Shown piece after piece: positions 1 to 7,490 of a stretch of DNA of 35,610 bases (position 1 is the stretch's first letter; every line of letters starts with the position of its first letter). The translations under genes were made by a program, and so were the position numbers. Under the pieces are notes generated by a model. The model was not told where the DNA came from. It was given only the letters and a program-made list of their open reading frames with translations, and did no database searches. Source of the DNA: an uncultured Duodenibacillus sp. (GTDB taxonomy: Bacteria > Pseudomonadota > Gammaproteobacteria > Burkholderiales > Burkholderiaceae_F); contig CALXOY010000073.1 of the NCBI GenBank assembly GCA_944390145.1, forward strand, positions 1 to 35,610. Reading direction: 5' to 3'.

Positions 1-125
1 GGCGCCGTTGGAATCGAAAGTACCGTTGGGCGCCGGACTGCCCTGCAGGAGAAATCCGCAGGAGTCAGAACGAATAAATGCTGAAAACTGCGCGGATGGA
101 AGATTTGGCAGCTTTTAGCAAACGG
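1..125. repeat. Left arm of a perfect 125-bp inverted repeat at the window ends
   Basis: Bases 1-125 are the exact reverse complement of 35485-35609, where position i pairs with 35610-i. Identity stops abruptly at 126/35484. The arm holds a short direct repeat, CCGTTGG at 5-11 and 23-29, and no recognisable gene. A short reading frame opens at 78 but stops 22 codons later on this side. No transposase lies next to it. Because both copies sit exactly at the ends of the sequence, this is most easily read as a repeat at which the assembly stopped, or a chimeric end. A dispersed chromosomal repeat present in two orientations is the other reading. Confidence 0.9.
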
Positions 126-299
126 CATTCCCGTCGATGCCGTTGACGTTGAAGAAGAGTTTGAATGGTGCAACATCCCGTGCCATACGGTCCGCGGCGC
201 TGTTGAAGCCTTCGGCCCGCTCTCAAACGTCGTCACCGTGGTGGAGGAAAAGCCCGGCGACGGCTCGAAGTTTCATCTCATTTATCCGGGAAAATAAGC
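126..299 (+). CDS. C-terminal fragment of an unidentified protein
   Basis: An open frame ends at TAA 297-299. It reads as ordinary protein from the repeat boundary onward: acidic, with a Trp-Cys pair (EFEWCNIPCHTV) and a final LIYPGK. Upstream the same frame runs into the inverted repeat and meets TGA at 82-84, and there is no credible start codon. The visible 57 or so residues are therefore the tail of a gene whose front is missing from this sequence. The break coincides with the repeat edge, which suggests either a gene cut by a repeat or an assembly join. A terminator-like hairpin follows at 336-370. I do not recognise the family. Confidence 0.45.
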
Positions 300-335
300 T
301 CCTGCAGCTGAAATCTTTGGTTCTTTTCACAGAGG

Positions 336-370
336 CGGCCTGTCGGAAATTGTTTCAGCGGGCCGTTTTT
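336..370 (+). terminator. Rho-independent terminator after the truncated left-end ORF
   Basis: A stem of about 8 pairs (336-343 with 358-365, two of them G-U) with a 14-nt loop is followed by five T at 366-370. It lies 36 nt after the stop of the fragment and before the dapC promoter region. Confidence 0.5.
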
Positions 371-425
371 CCTGTTTTGCAGAGGGCTTTCCCTGCGGCG
401 GAAAAGGCAATTGCGTCATTTTCCG

Positions 426-457
426 GACAATCGGGCGCATGCGTGCGTCCGTATAAT
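426..457 (+). promoter_or_regulatory. Candidate sigma-70 promoter of dapC
   Basis: A perfect -10 hexamer TATAAT stands at 452-457, 53 nt before the preferred dapC start. The -35 match is poor (GACAAT at 426-431, spacer 20), so only the -10 is well supported. The site follows a terminator, as expected for the head of the dapC-dapD-dapE-prmB unit. Confidence 0.4.
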
Positions 458-510
458 TTTCCGTCTTCAGACCGAGCCGGTCTGTCCATCTCTTGAAAGG
501 AACACTTCCC

Positions 511-1725
511 GTGCCCAATCCCGGACTTGCCCTCACCCGTCCCTATCCGTTTGCCCGGCTGCGCAAGCTTTTTGAAGGCATTGCGCCTGCCGGCGGCAGG
601 CTTGATCCGATTTCGCTTGGCATCGGCGAGCCCTGCCATCCGACGCCCGAATGCATCAAAAAAGCCATCGTCGACAACATCGCGTCGATGAGCGCCTATC
701 CGGCAACCGGCGGATCGGCCGCCCTTCGCGAAGCGATTGCCGACTGGTGCGGCCGCCGCTACGGACTGCGTCCGGATCCGGCTTCGCAGGTGCTTCCGGT
801 GCTCGGTTCGCGCGAAGCGCTCTTTAGCCTCGTACAGTGCGTGGTGGATCCGACGGCCGCGGGCGGCGCAGCCGTGGTGATGCCCGTGCCCTTTTATCAG
901 GTCTACGAGGGGGCGGCCTTTCTTGCGGGCGCAAGCCCCGTGTACCTGCCGCTCACCCGGGAAAACGGCTACAAGCCCGATCTCTCGTCGTTGAGCGAAG
1001 AGACGCTTGCGCGCACGCAGCTCATGTTCGTCTGCTCGCCCGACAACCCCACGGGCTCCGTGCTTGAGCTTGAAGACTGGAAGAAGCTTTTTGCGCTCTC
1101 GGACCGCTTCGGCTTTGTGATTGCCAGCGACGAGTGCTACAGCGAAATCTACTTTGAAGAGGGCCACGCCCCGATGGGGGCCATGACGGCGGCAAAGGCC
1201 TGCGGCCGGGATGACCTCAAAAACATCGTGGTGCTCAACAGCCTCTCCAAGCGCAGCAATGCGCCCGGCATGCGCAGCGGCTTTGTGGCGGGCGACGCGC
1301 GCATCATCAAGGATTTCCTGCTCTACCGCACCTATCACGGCTCGGCCATGAACCCGATGATTCAGGCCGCCTCCATCGCCGCTTGGCACGATGAGGCGCA
1401 TGTGGTGGAAAACCGCAGGCTTTACAAAGCGAAGTTTGACGCCGCGCAGCCCCTTTTAAATGAAGTGATCGAAGCGCCGATGCCGCAGGCAAGCTTCTAC
1501 CTGTGGGCCGATGTCGCAGGCGACGACGAAGTCTTTGCCCGCGAGCTCTATCGTGAAACGGGCGTCACGGTGCTGCCCGGCTCCTATCTTTCGCGCGATG
1601 TGGCCGTCGGAGACCAAACGATCAACCCCGGCGTGGGCTACGTGCGCATTGCGCTTGTGGCCGAACCCGAACGCATTGTCGAAGCGGTTGACCGCATCCG
1701 CGGCTTTGTGCACGCGCACAAGTAA
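511..1725 (+). CDS. dapC: Succinyldiaminopimelate aminotransferase DapC
   Basis: This is a class I/II fold-type I PLP aminotransferase of about 404 residues. In the succinylase lysine/peptidoglycan pathway DapC converts N-succinyl-2-amino-6-oxopimelate to N-succinyl-LL-diaminopimelate with glutamate as donor. Visible motifs are SPDNPTG, which binds the cofactor, and NSLSKRSN with the Schiff-base lysine at about residue 247, followed by GMRSGF. The frame is open from a TTG at 493. GTG at 511 is preferred because AAAGGAA at 496-502 is well spaced before it and the protein then starts MPNPGL. dapD and dapE follow on the same strand, which makes the DapC assignment much stronger than a generic aminotransferase call. 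It is the first gene of the cluster, behind a TATAAT box at 452. Confidence 0.9.
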   Translation: MPNPGLALTRPYPFARLRKLFEGIAPAGGRLDPISLGIGEPCHPTPECIKKAIVDNIASMSAYPATGGSAALREAIADWCGRRYGLRPDPASQVLPVLGSREALFSLVQCVVDPTAAGGAAVVMPVPFYQVYEGAAFLAGASPVYLPLTRENGYKPDLSSLSEETLARTQLMFVCSPDNPTGSVLELEDWKKLFALSDRFGFVIASDECYSEIYFEEGHAPMGAMTAAKACGRDDLKNIVVLNSLSKRSNAPGMRSGFVAGDARIIKDFLLYRTYHGSAMNPMIQAASIAAWHDEAHVVENRRLYKAKFDAAQPLLNEVIEAPMPQASFYLWADVAGDDEVFARELYRETGVTVLPGSYLSRDVAVGDQTINPGVGYVRIALVAEPERIVEAVDRIRGFVHAHK

Positions 1726-1811
1726 CCTATCATTGCAAAACCATTTTTTCAGCGCGCCGCGCGTCCCTCGGTCCGGCGCTCAAACCAACATTTCAGGGAA
1801 TCTGAACAAAA

Positions 1812-2633
1812 ATGAACCAAGACATCATCTCCACCATCGAAGCGGCTTGGGAGTCGCGCGCCGACTGGACCGCCGAAACCATTGAAGCCGCCCGCCGCGA
1901 AGCGATCATGGACGTGCTTGCGGGATTGAACAACGGCTCGATCCGCGTGGCCGAAAAGACCGAAGCCGGCTGGCAGACCAACCAGTGGGTGAAGAAGGCC
2001 GTGCTGCTGAGCTTTCGCCTGATGCCCAATGAAGTGATGAAGGCCGGCCCCTTTACCTGGTACGACAAGCTGCCGGTGAAGTTTCAGCGCGACGAAGGCG
2101 CCAAAATCGCCGAGTCGGGCATCCGCATGATTCCGGGCGCCGTGGCCCGCTACGGCAGCTACATTGAACCGGGCGCCGTGCTGATGCCGAGCTTTGTGAA
2201 CGTCGGCGCACGCGTGGGCTCGGGCACCATGGTCGACACCTGGGCCACCGTGGGCTCCTGCGCACAGGTCGGCCGCAACTGCCACCTCTCGGGCGGCGCC
2301 GGCATCGGCGGCGTTCTGGAACCCGTTCAGGCAGGCCCCACCATCATTGAAGACAACTGCTTTATCGGCGCACGCAGCGAAATCGTCGAAGGCGTTGTGG
2401 TGGAGGAAAACTCTGTCATCTCGATGGGCGTGTTCATCGGCCAGTCGACCAAGATTTTCGACCGCACCACGGGTGAAATCCTGCGCGGCCGCGTGCCGGC
2501 GGGCTCGGTTGTGGTTCCGGGATCGCTGCCGAGCAAGGACGGCACCTACAACCTCAACTGCGCGGTCATCGTCAAGCGCGTCGACGCCAAGACCCGTTCG
2601 AAGACCTCCATCAACGACCTGCTGCGCGATTAA
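1812..2633 (+). CDS. dapD: 2,3,4,5-tetrahydropyridine-2,6-dicarboxylate N-succinyltransferase DapD
   Basis: DapD transfers succinyl from succinyl-CoA to tetrahydrodipicolinate, the committing step of the succinylase branch of lysine/DAP synthesis in the cytoplasm. The 273-residue length equals the usual family length. The N-terminal helical part (1-100) is followed by a left-handed beta-helix built from hexapeptide repeats (about 105-240), visible as runs such as [18 protein letters not shown] and [18 protein letters not shown] 1812 is preceded by AGGGA about 12 nt upstream. The gap from dapC is 86 bp without an obvious terminator, and dapE starts 5 bp after the stop, so the three genes are very probably cotranscribed. 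Confidence 0.96.
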   Translation: MNQDIISTIEAAWESRADWTAETIEAARREAIMDVLAGLNNGSIRVAEKTEAGWQTNQWVKKAVLLSFRLMPNEVMKAGPFTWYDKLPVKFQRDEGAKIAESGIRMIPGAVARYGSYIEPGAVLMPSFVNVGARVGSGTMVDTWATVGSCAQVGRNCHLSGGAGIGGVLEPVQAGPTIIEDNCFIGARSEIVEGVVVEENSVISMGVFIGQSTKIFDRTTGEILRGRVPAGSVVVPGSLPSKDGTYNLNCAVIVKRVDAKTRSKTSINDLLRD

Positions 2634-2638
2634 TCCCC

Positions 2639-3772
2639 ATGAATGTCGTCGAAGCCGCAAAGGCGCTTCTTGCCTGCCCGTCGGTGACGCCCGAGGAAGC
2701 GGGCTGCACGGCGGTTTTAAGAAACCTTCTTGAGCCCGCGGGCTTTGCGCTTGAAGTCGAGCACACGCCCAACGGCACCACCAACATCTGGGCCGTGCAC
2801 GGCAGCGGCGCGCCGCTTTTTGTCTTTGCGGGCCACATCGACGTGGTGCCGCCCGGCGACGCTGCGCTGTGGACGACGCCCGCCTTTGAACCCACCGAGC
2901 GCGGCGGCAAGCTTTATGCGCGCGGCGCCTCCGACATGAAGGGGTCGGTCGCGGCCGCCGCCTGCGCCTTTTCCCGCTATGTGACGGAAAATCCGCGTCA
3001 CCCTGGCACGGCTGCGCTTTTGATCACCTCCGACGAAGAGGGCGACGGCAAGGAGGGCACCAGGCGCGTGGTAGAGCGGCTTTCCAAGGCCGGCGTTGTG
3101 ATCGACGCCTGCATCGTGGGCGAACCCTCCTGCAGCCGCGCCTTCGGCGACACGATTAAAAACGGCCGCCGGGGGTCGCTCACCGGCTTTGTCACGGTGC
3201 ACGGCAAAGCCGGCCACGTCGCCTATCCGCATCTGGCGGAAAACCCGATTCATGCGGCGGCCCCCTTCATCGCCGAACTGTGCGGCCGCACCTGGGACGA
3301 GGGCAACGCTTATTTCGATCCCACGACGCTGCAGCTTTCCAACATTCATGCGGGCGAAGGCGTGGACAACGTCGTGCCGGGAGAACTGCGGTTTAGCTTC
3401 AACCTGCGCTTTAACAATGAATGGACGGGAGACAGGCTCAAGGCCGAAATTGAAGCGCTGGCCGCCCGCCATGCTTTGAAAGCCGACTTTGTCTGGAAGC
3501 AGTCCGCCGACCCCTTCATCACCGAGTCGGGCGCCATGACGCAAACGCTTGTCAAGGCCATCGAAGCGGTTGCCGGGCAAAAGCCTGCGCTGTCGACTTC
3601 CGGCGGCACGTCCGACGCGCGCTTTATCAGCCGCATCAGCCGCGAGACGGTGGAGTTCGGGCCGTTGAACGCCACCATCCACAGCATCAACGAGTGCGTC
3701 GGCATTGACGAACTCGAAATGCTCGAAAAGATTTACCATCTCACCCTCAAGGACTATCTGGAGAACTTCTGA
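2639..3772 (+). CDS. dapE: Succinyl-diaminopimelate desuccinylase DapE
   Basis: This M20-family dinuclear zinc hydrolase cleaves N-succinyl-LL-DAP to LL-DAP and succinate. Its 377 residues match the family length. Metal and catalytic residues are all visible: H66 and D68 in AGHIDVV, D99 in GASDMKGS, the E133-E134 pair in SDEEGDG, E162 in VGEPS and H348 in NATIHSINE. These positions are almost the same as in well-studied DapE proteins. The ATG lies 5 bp after dapD with no clear ribosome-binding site of its own, so translational coupling is likely. The stop overlaps the prmB start as TGATG. Confidence 0.96.
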   Translation: MNVVEAAKALLACPSVTPEEAGCTAVLRNLLEPAGFALEVEHTPNGTTNIWAVHGSGAPLFVFAGHIDVVPPGDAALWTTPAFEPTERGGKLYARGASDMKGSVAAAACAFSRYVTENPRHPGTAALLITSDEEGDGKEGTRRVVERLSKAGVVIDACIVGEPSCSRAFGDTIKNGRRGSLTGFVTVHGKAGHVAYPHLAENPIHAAAPFIAELCGRTWDEGNAYFDPTTLQLSNIHAGEGVDNVVPGELRFSFNLRFNNEWTGDRLKAEIEALAARHALKADFVWKQSADPFITESGAMTQTLVKAIEAVAGQKPALSTSGGTSDARFISRISRETVEFGPLNATIHSINECVGIDELEMLEKIYHLTLKDYLENF

Positions 3773-4671
3773 TGCCTCATCATCAAGCCTCAAGCGAGCT
3801 GCACACCATCTGCGACGTCGTGCGCTGGGCCATGAGCGAAATGGAGCGCCGCGGAATCGAACTCGGACACGGAACGGCCGACTACTGGGAGGAGGCAACC
3901 TTCCTCGTGCTGCGCACGCTCAAGCTCCCCTTTGACCGGCTGCAGGCCTTCTGGCAGGCGCGGCTTACGCAAGACGAGCTCTGGGAGGTGACGGAAAACA
4001 TCAAAAGCCGTGTGCTGGACAAAAAGCCCGCCCCCTACATCGTCCACGAAGCCTGGCTCACGGGCCAGTCTTTTTACGTCGACGAGCGCGTGCTGATTCC
4101 GAGAAGCTACATCGCCGAGTTCCTTGAAGACCGTCTTGAGCCCTGGGTCGACCCCGAGGGGGTGCACACGGTGCTTGACATGTGCACGGGCAGCGGCTGT
4201 TTGGCGATTCTCGCGAAGATGGCCTTTGAAAATGCGCAGGTCACGGGCGCCGACATCAGCGCCGATGCGCTTGCCGTTGCACGCATCAACCGCACCCGCT
4301 ACGGGCTTGACGATGATCTGGAGCTCGTGCAGTCCGACCTCTTTTCGCACCTTGGCAGCCGGCGCTTTGACCTCATCCTCTGCAATCCGCCCTACGTGAC
4401 GCAGCAGGCCATGGAGGAACTGCCCGATGAGTACCGCCATGAACCTGCGCTCGCGCTGGAAGCCGGCATCGACGGCATGGACATCATGCGGCGCCTGATG
4501 CCCGAACTCAAAAACCACCTCACCGAAAACGGCCTTGCCGTGATTGAAATCGGCGACGGGCGCGAAGCCTTTGAAGCGATCTGGCCGGATCTGCCCGTCA
4601 CCTGGCTTGCCTCTGAAGAAGAGGAGGACATGGTGTTTGCCGTCAAAGCCCGGGATCTGCAGAATATCTGA
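3772..4671 (+). CDS. prmB: 50S ribosomal protein L3 glutamine methyltransferase PrmB
   Basis: PrmB is a SAM-dependent N5-glutamine methyltransferase that modifies a glutamine of ribosomal protein L3. This 299-residue protein has the PrmB-type N-terminal helical domain (1-105) and a Rossmann methyltransferase domain. SAM motif I is DMCTGSGCLAI at 136-146, and the substrate-amide motif NPPY is at 205-208. It overlaps dapE by one base (TGATG) and is the last gene of the dap unit. prmB next to dap genes is a familiar betaproteobacterial neighbourhood. HemK/PrmC shares the NPPY motif, but the N-terminal domain and context favour PrmB. Confidence 0.93.
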   Translation: MPHHQASSELHTICDVVRWAMSEMERRGIELGHGTADYWEEATFLVLRTLKLPFDRLQAFWQARLTQDELWEVTENIKSRVLDKKPAPYIVHEAWLTGQSFYVDERVLIPRSYIAEFLEDRLEPWVDPEGVHTVLDMCTGSGCLAILAKMAFENAQVTGADISADALAVARINRTRYGLDDDLELVQSDLFSHLGSRRFDLILCNPPYVTQQAMEELPDEYRHEPALALEAGIDGMDIMRRLMPELKNHLTENGLAVIEIGDGREAFEAIWPDLPVTWLASEEEEDMVFAVKARDLQNI

Positions 4672-4700
4672 CGGACTTCTGCACTTTTCGACACTTTTGC

Positions 4701-4732
4701 TGCAGGGTGAGCGCGCCCTGCATTTTTCTTTT
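4701..4732 (+). terminator. Strong rho-independent terminator of the dap-prmB unit
   Basis: A perfect 7-bp stem TGCAGGG/CCCTGCA (4701-4707 with 4716-4722) has an 8-nt loop and is followed by TTTTTCTTTT at 4723-4732. The T-tract ends only 5 nt before the ATG of the next gene, taking the place where a ribosome-binding site should be. Confidence 0.85.
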
Positions 4733-4737
4733 GCGCC

Positions 4738-6642
4738 ATGCTCAGACTCAACCATATTTCGATTGTGCGCGGCACGCGTACGCTCTACGACAACGTCAAC
4801 CTCGTTGCCTCCGACGGCGAGCGCATCGCCCTGGTGGGCGAAAACGGCTGCGGCAAATCGTCTCTATTTGCCGCCATCCTGGGCGAACTGTCGCCCGAGA
4901 CGGGCACCATCGACGTTCCGGAACTTGTGAGCGAAGTGGCGCAAAGCGTCGAAGAGACCGACCGCGTGGCGCTCGACTACATCCTCGAGGGGCATGTGCC
5001 GCTGCAGGCGGCAAAGCGTGAGCTGGCGGATGCCCAAGCCTCGGGCGACGACATGCGGGTGGCCGCGGCCGCCGCACACCTGGCTGAACTAAACGAAGGC
5101 GGCATCAAGGCGCGCGCCATGGCCGTCATGAACGGCCTGGGGTTTGCCGCAGGCGATGAACTGCGCCTTGTCAAGGAATTCTCCGGCGGCTGGCGCAATC
5201 GCCTCGCGCTCACCCGCTGCCTCATCAATCCGGCGCAGCTGCTGCTTTTGGATGAACCGACCAACCACCTTGACATCGACAGCCTGATCTGGCTTGAAGC
5301 GTGGTTAAAGCGCCTGGACTGCACCGTGATCATCATCAGCCACGACCGGGAGTTTCTCGACCGTGCGGTGCAGACCACGTGGGCCGTTGAAGACGGCACC
5401 ATCAACCGCTACGCGGGCAACTACTCCTTCTACGAGATGCAGCGCGTGCAGAACCTGCGTCTGCAGGAAGCCAACCACAAGGCCTATGAGCGCACCGCGG
5501 CGCACTTGAAAAGCTACATCGAGCGCTTCCGCTACAAGGCCACCAAGGCGCGCCAGGCGCAGTCGCGCATCAAGATGCTCGAGCGGCTCGAAGTGGTCGA
5601 GCCCGTGCGCAGCGCCACAAGCTGGCGATTTTCCTTCAGCGACCCCGAACGCATGCCCACGCAGCTTGTCACGCTTGAAGACGTGAGCGCCGGCTACGGC
5701 GAACACGTTGTTCTCAAGGACATCAATCTGTGCGTGCGCTCGGGCGAGCGGATCGGCGTGCTGGGCGTCAACGGCGCGGGCAAATCCACCTTCATCAAGA
5801 CGCTGGTCGGCAAGCTCGCCCCCTTGTCGGGAACCGTGCGCAACGGCCAGGGCCTGCAGATCGGCTACTTTGCCCAGCACCAGCTCGAAGCGCTCGATCC
5901 GACGGAAACGCCGCTGGAGGTTTTCAAGCGCAAGGCGCCCCTGGTGCGCGAGCAGCAGCTGCGAGATCATCTGGGGAAGTTCCGCTTCTCGGGCGAAAAA
6001 GTCGACACCAAAATCGGCGTTCTCTCGGGCGGCGAAAAGGCGCGCCTTGCGCTCTCGCTCATTGTCTGGGACAAGCCCAACCTCATCGTGCTCGACGAGC
6101 CGACCAACCACCTTGACATGGCCACCCGCGAAGCGCTCACCGTGGCGCTTTCCTCCTTTGAGGGCAGCCTGATGCTGGTCTCCCACGACCGGCATCTGCT
6201 GCGCAGCGTCTGCGACAAGCTGCTGCTCGTGCACGACGGCGCGGTGAGCGTCTACGAGGGCGATCTGGACGACTACGCGGCCTTTGTGCTCGAGCACCGC
6301 AAGCTCTTGCAGGCTTCCGACAAAGCGCCCGAAAAAACAGCGGCCGACGCCGGCATCAACCGCCGTGAGCAGCGGCGCCTGGAGGCGCAGGAGCGAAACC
6401 GGATCGCGGCCTTGAAAAAGCCGCTGCTCGCCAAGCTCTCGCGCGTGGAAAAAGAGCTCGAGCAGGTCAATAACGAACTCTCTGAACTTGACGCCAAGCT
6501 TGCCGACACCGCCTGGTACGGGGCGGCGGGGCCGGCCGAGGTGGCCGATGTCACGCGCCGGCGCGGCGAAGCCGCCGTGCGTCTGGAGGCCCTTGAAGCC
6601 GAGTGGCTGGAAATTTCCGAAGAAATCGAGGCCTGCGGCTAG
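4738..6642 (+). CDS. yheS: ABC-F family ATPase, YheS-like
   Basis: This soluble 634-residue protein has two ABC ATPase domains and no membrane segments, the ABC-F layout; members act on ribosomes rather than as transporters. Domain 1 has Walker A GENGCGKS at about 34-41, signature FSGG at 148-151 and Walker B LLLLDEPTNHLD at about 168-179. A charged linker rich in Arg/Lys (about 240-290) follows. Domain 2 has GVNGAGKS at about 343-350, LSGGEKARLAL and a second LDEPTNHLD. The tail (about 535-634) is a predicted coiled coil. Length and layout fit YheS (637 residues in E. coli); Uup is the other possibility. No Shine-Dalgarno sequence precedes the ATG, because a terminator T-tract sits there. 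Its stop codon overlaps the stop of the convergent arsR gene in CTAG 6639-6642. Confidence 0.88.
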   Translation: MLRLNHISIVRGTRTLYDNVNLVASDGERIALVGENGCGKSSLFAAILGELSPETGTIDVPELVSEVAQSVEETDRVALDYILEGHVPLQAAKRELADAQASGDDMRVAAAAAHLAELNEGGIKARAMAVMNGLGFAAGDELRLVKEFSGGWRNRLALTRCLINPAQLLLLDEPTNHLDIDSLIWLEAWLKRLDCTVIIISHDREFLDRAVQTTWAVEDGTINRYAGNYSFYEMQRVQNLRLQEANHKAYERTAAHLKSYIERFRYKATKARQAQSRIKMLERLEVVEPVRSATSWRFSFSDPERMPTQLVTLEDVSAGYGEHVVLKDINLCVRSGERIGVLGVNGAGKSTFIKTLVGKLAPLSGTVRNGQGLQIGYFAQHQLEALDPTETPLEVFKRKAPLVREQQLRDHLGKFRFSGEKVDTKIGVLSGGEKARLALSLIVWDKPNLIVLDEPTNHLDMATREALTVALSSFEGSLMLVSHDRHLLRSVCDKLLLVHDGAVSVYEGDLDDYAAFVLEHRKLLQASDKAPEKTAADAGINRREQRRLEAQERNRIAALKKPLLAKLSRVEKELEQVNNELSELDAKLADTAWYGAAGPAEVADVTRRRGEAAVRLEALEAEWLEISEEIEACG

Positions 6643-7010
6643 GATTTTGTCTCCGGGCACGAAAGATGCATCACGCGCTCGATCATGCGGTGCATCTCGC
6701 GCGCAAGATCCGTTTGCGCGGCCTTGTAGAACACCTCCTTGCCCTCGCGGCGGGTGGTGACAAGGCCTGCGACCTTCAAGAGCCGCAGATGATGCGCCAC
6801 CGCCGGACTGCTCATGTCCATGATCGCCGCGATATTGATCACGCACTCCTCGCTGTGGCTCAGCAGCAGGAAGATGCGGCAGCGGCCGGCGTCGCTTAGC
6901 TGCTTGAAAACCTGCGCCACAGGCTCAAAGCGCGCCGTGGCCGGCAGGTTTTTGGCAGGATCGTTGGATTGTCCGGTGTGATGGTGCGGCAATTCAAGGG
7001 CCTCAGGCAT
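6639..7010 (-). CDS. ArsR/SmtB-family metal-responsive repressor
   Basis: A winged-helix regulator of 123 residues. The core runs from VFKQLSDAGRCRIFLLL through ECVINIAAIMDMSSPAVAHHLRLLKVAGLV (recognition helix) to the wing TTRREGKEVFY, the usual ArsR-family pattern. ELCVCDL-type metal sites are replaced here by SEECVINI. An HHH run lies near the N-terminus and further acidic and His residues near the C-terminus (HRMIERVMHLS), which may bind metal. The frame is open to 7061, but ATG 7010 is preferred: AAGAGA lies about 9 nt before it, and the longer version would translate the operator region. It is divergent from the HMA/P-type ATPase genes and very likely represses them and itself through the repeats at 7026-7114. 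Metal identity cannot be read; Zn, Cd or Pb are likely from the ATPase type. Confidence 0.88.
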   Translation of the reverse strand: MPEALELPHHHTGQSNDPAKNLPATARFEPVAQVFKQLSDAGRCRIFLLLSHSEECVINIAAIMDMSSPAVAHHLRLLKVAGLVTTRREGKEVFYKAAQTDLAREMHRMIERVMHLSCPETKS

Positions 7011-7025
7011 AAAAAATTTTCTCTT

Positions 7026-7047
7026 AACGATTAAATTGTTAATTAAT
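7026..7047. promoter_or_regulatory. ArsR-type operator-like repeat, arsR side
   Basis: AACGATTAA (7026-7034) is followed at once by ATTGTT (7035-7040), an inverted-repeat half with one mismatch, inside an AT-rich stretch just before the arsR ribosome-binding site. The half-site AACGATTAA or its complement recurs at 7092-7113 and 7411-7436, as expected for operators of one repressor. Confidence 0.5.
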
Positions 7048-7048
7048 C

Positions 7049-7077
7049 TTGACATCGTCAACAGCAGGGATTATAGT
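7049..7077 (+). promoter_or_regulatory. Sigma-70 promoter of the HMA/ATPase genes
   Basis: TTGACA at 7049-7054 and TATAGT at 7072-7077 have an optimal 17-bp spacer and point to the HMA gene at 7143. Transcription would start near 7084, just before the operator at 7089-7114. The complementary strand shows TATAAT at 7075-7070, which could serve the divergent repressor gene, so both directions probably start in this 30-bp stretch. Confidence 0.8.
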
Positions 7078-7088
7078 GGCGTCAATTA

Positions 7089-7114
7089 ATTAAACGATAG
7101 CTTAATCGTTTAAT
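7089..7114. promoter_or_regulatory. Perfect inverted-repeat operator downstream of the HMA promoter
   Basis: The 10-bp arms ATTAAACGAT (7089-7098) and ATCGTTTAAT (7105-7114) are exact reverse complements around a 6-bp spacer. The site covers the first transcribed bases of the 7049-7077 promoter, an ideal place for repression. The divergent ArsR-family protein is the obvious binder by inference. Confidence 0.75.
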
Positions 7115-7142
7115 CAGTCAGTTTGGATTTTGGAGAACATCC

Positions 7143-7361
7143 ATGAAAAAGACCTACAAGATTGAAGTCGACTGCGCCAACTGCGCCCGTGAAATGGAAG
7201 AAGCCGCCGGCAAGGTGACGGGCGTTGCCAGCGCCGTTGTGAACTTCATGACCCAGAAGATGATCATTGAATTCGCCGAAGGCGCCGATGCCGGTGCCGT
7301 CATGGCCGAGGTGGTGAAGGCCTGCAAGAAGGTTGAGCCCGACTGCGAAGTCTTCCTCTAA
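7143..7361 (+). CDS. Free-standing heavy-metal-associated (HMA) domain protein
   Basis: A 72-residue single-domain protein with the ferredoxin-like HMA fold. The metal-binding loop is VDCANC, with D10, C11 and C14. An Asp directly before the CxxC pair is typical of the Zn/Cd/Pb-binding HMA domain at the front of ZntA-type ATPases, whereas Cu chaperones usually have Met or Thr there. A good ribosome-binding site (GGAG, 7 nt before ATG 7143) and a consensus promoter are present. A terminator follows at once, then the P-type ATPase gene, whose product lacks an N-terminal HMA domain. This protein probably supplies that domain in trans, as metallochaperone or soluble regulatory domain. The alternative is a CopZ-like copper chaperone. 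Confidence 0.85.
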   Translation: MKKTYKIEVDCANCAREMEEAAGKVTGVASAVVNFMTQKMIIEFAEGADAGAVMAEVVKACKKVEPDCEVFL

Positions 7362-7366
7362 GAAAC

Positions 7367-7403
7367 AAAGCGCCCGAACCGCTTGCGGCGACGGCGCTTT
7401 TTT
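7367..7403 (+). terminator. Rho-independent terminator between HMA gene and P-type ATPase gene
   Basis: The stem AAAGCGCC (7367-7374) pairs with GGCGCTTT (7393-7400); a small inner CCGC/GCGG pair and further T to 7403 are visible. It separates the 72-aa gene from the ATPase gene and would make the small product more abundant than the pump. Confidence 0.8.
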
Positions 7404-7410
7404 CCGCCTA

Positions 7411-7436
7411 AACGATTAAATAAATACTTAATTGTT
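7411..7436. promoter_or_regulatory. Second operator-like repeat before the P-type ATPase gene
   Basis: AACGATTAAA (7411-7420) and CTTAATTGTT (7427-7436) form an imperfect inverted repeat (8 of 10) with a 6-bp spacer. The half-sites match those at 7026 and 7092. It suggests the ATPase gene has a separate repressor site after the terminator and 55 nt before its start codon. Confidence 0.55.
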
Positions 7437-7490
7437 GGAACACCGCCCTCCCCCGTGCGGGCAGGATCCAGCCAGGCTCTGGAACAAAAG

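Noticed and set aside
137-496. A 119-codon plus-strand frame near the left end
   Set aside because: It runs through the stop, terminator and promoter of neighbouring features in another frame and has no protein-like conservation; the 126-299 frame is better.
2717-3898. A 393-codon minus-strand frame opposite dapE
   Set aside because: Typical GC-rich antisense frame; all dapE catalytic residues are on the plus strand.
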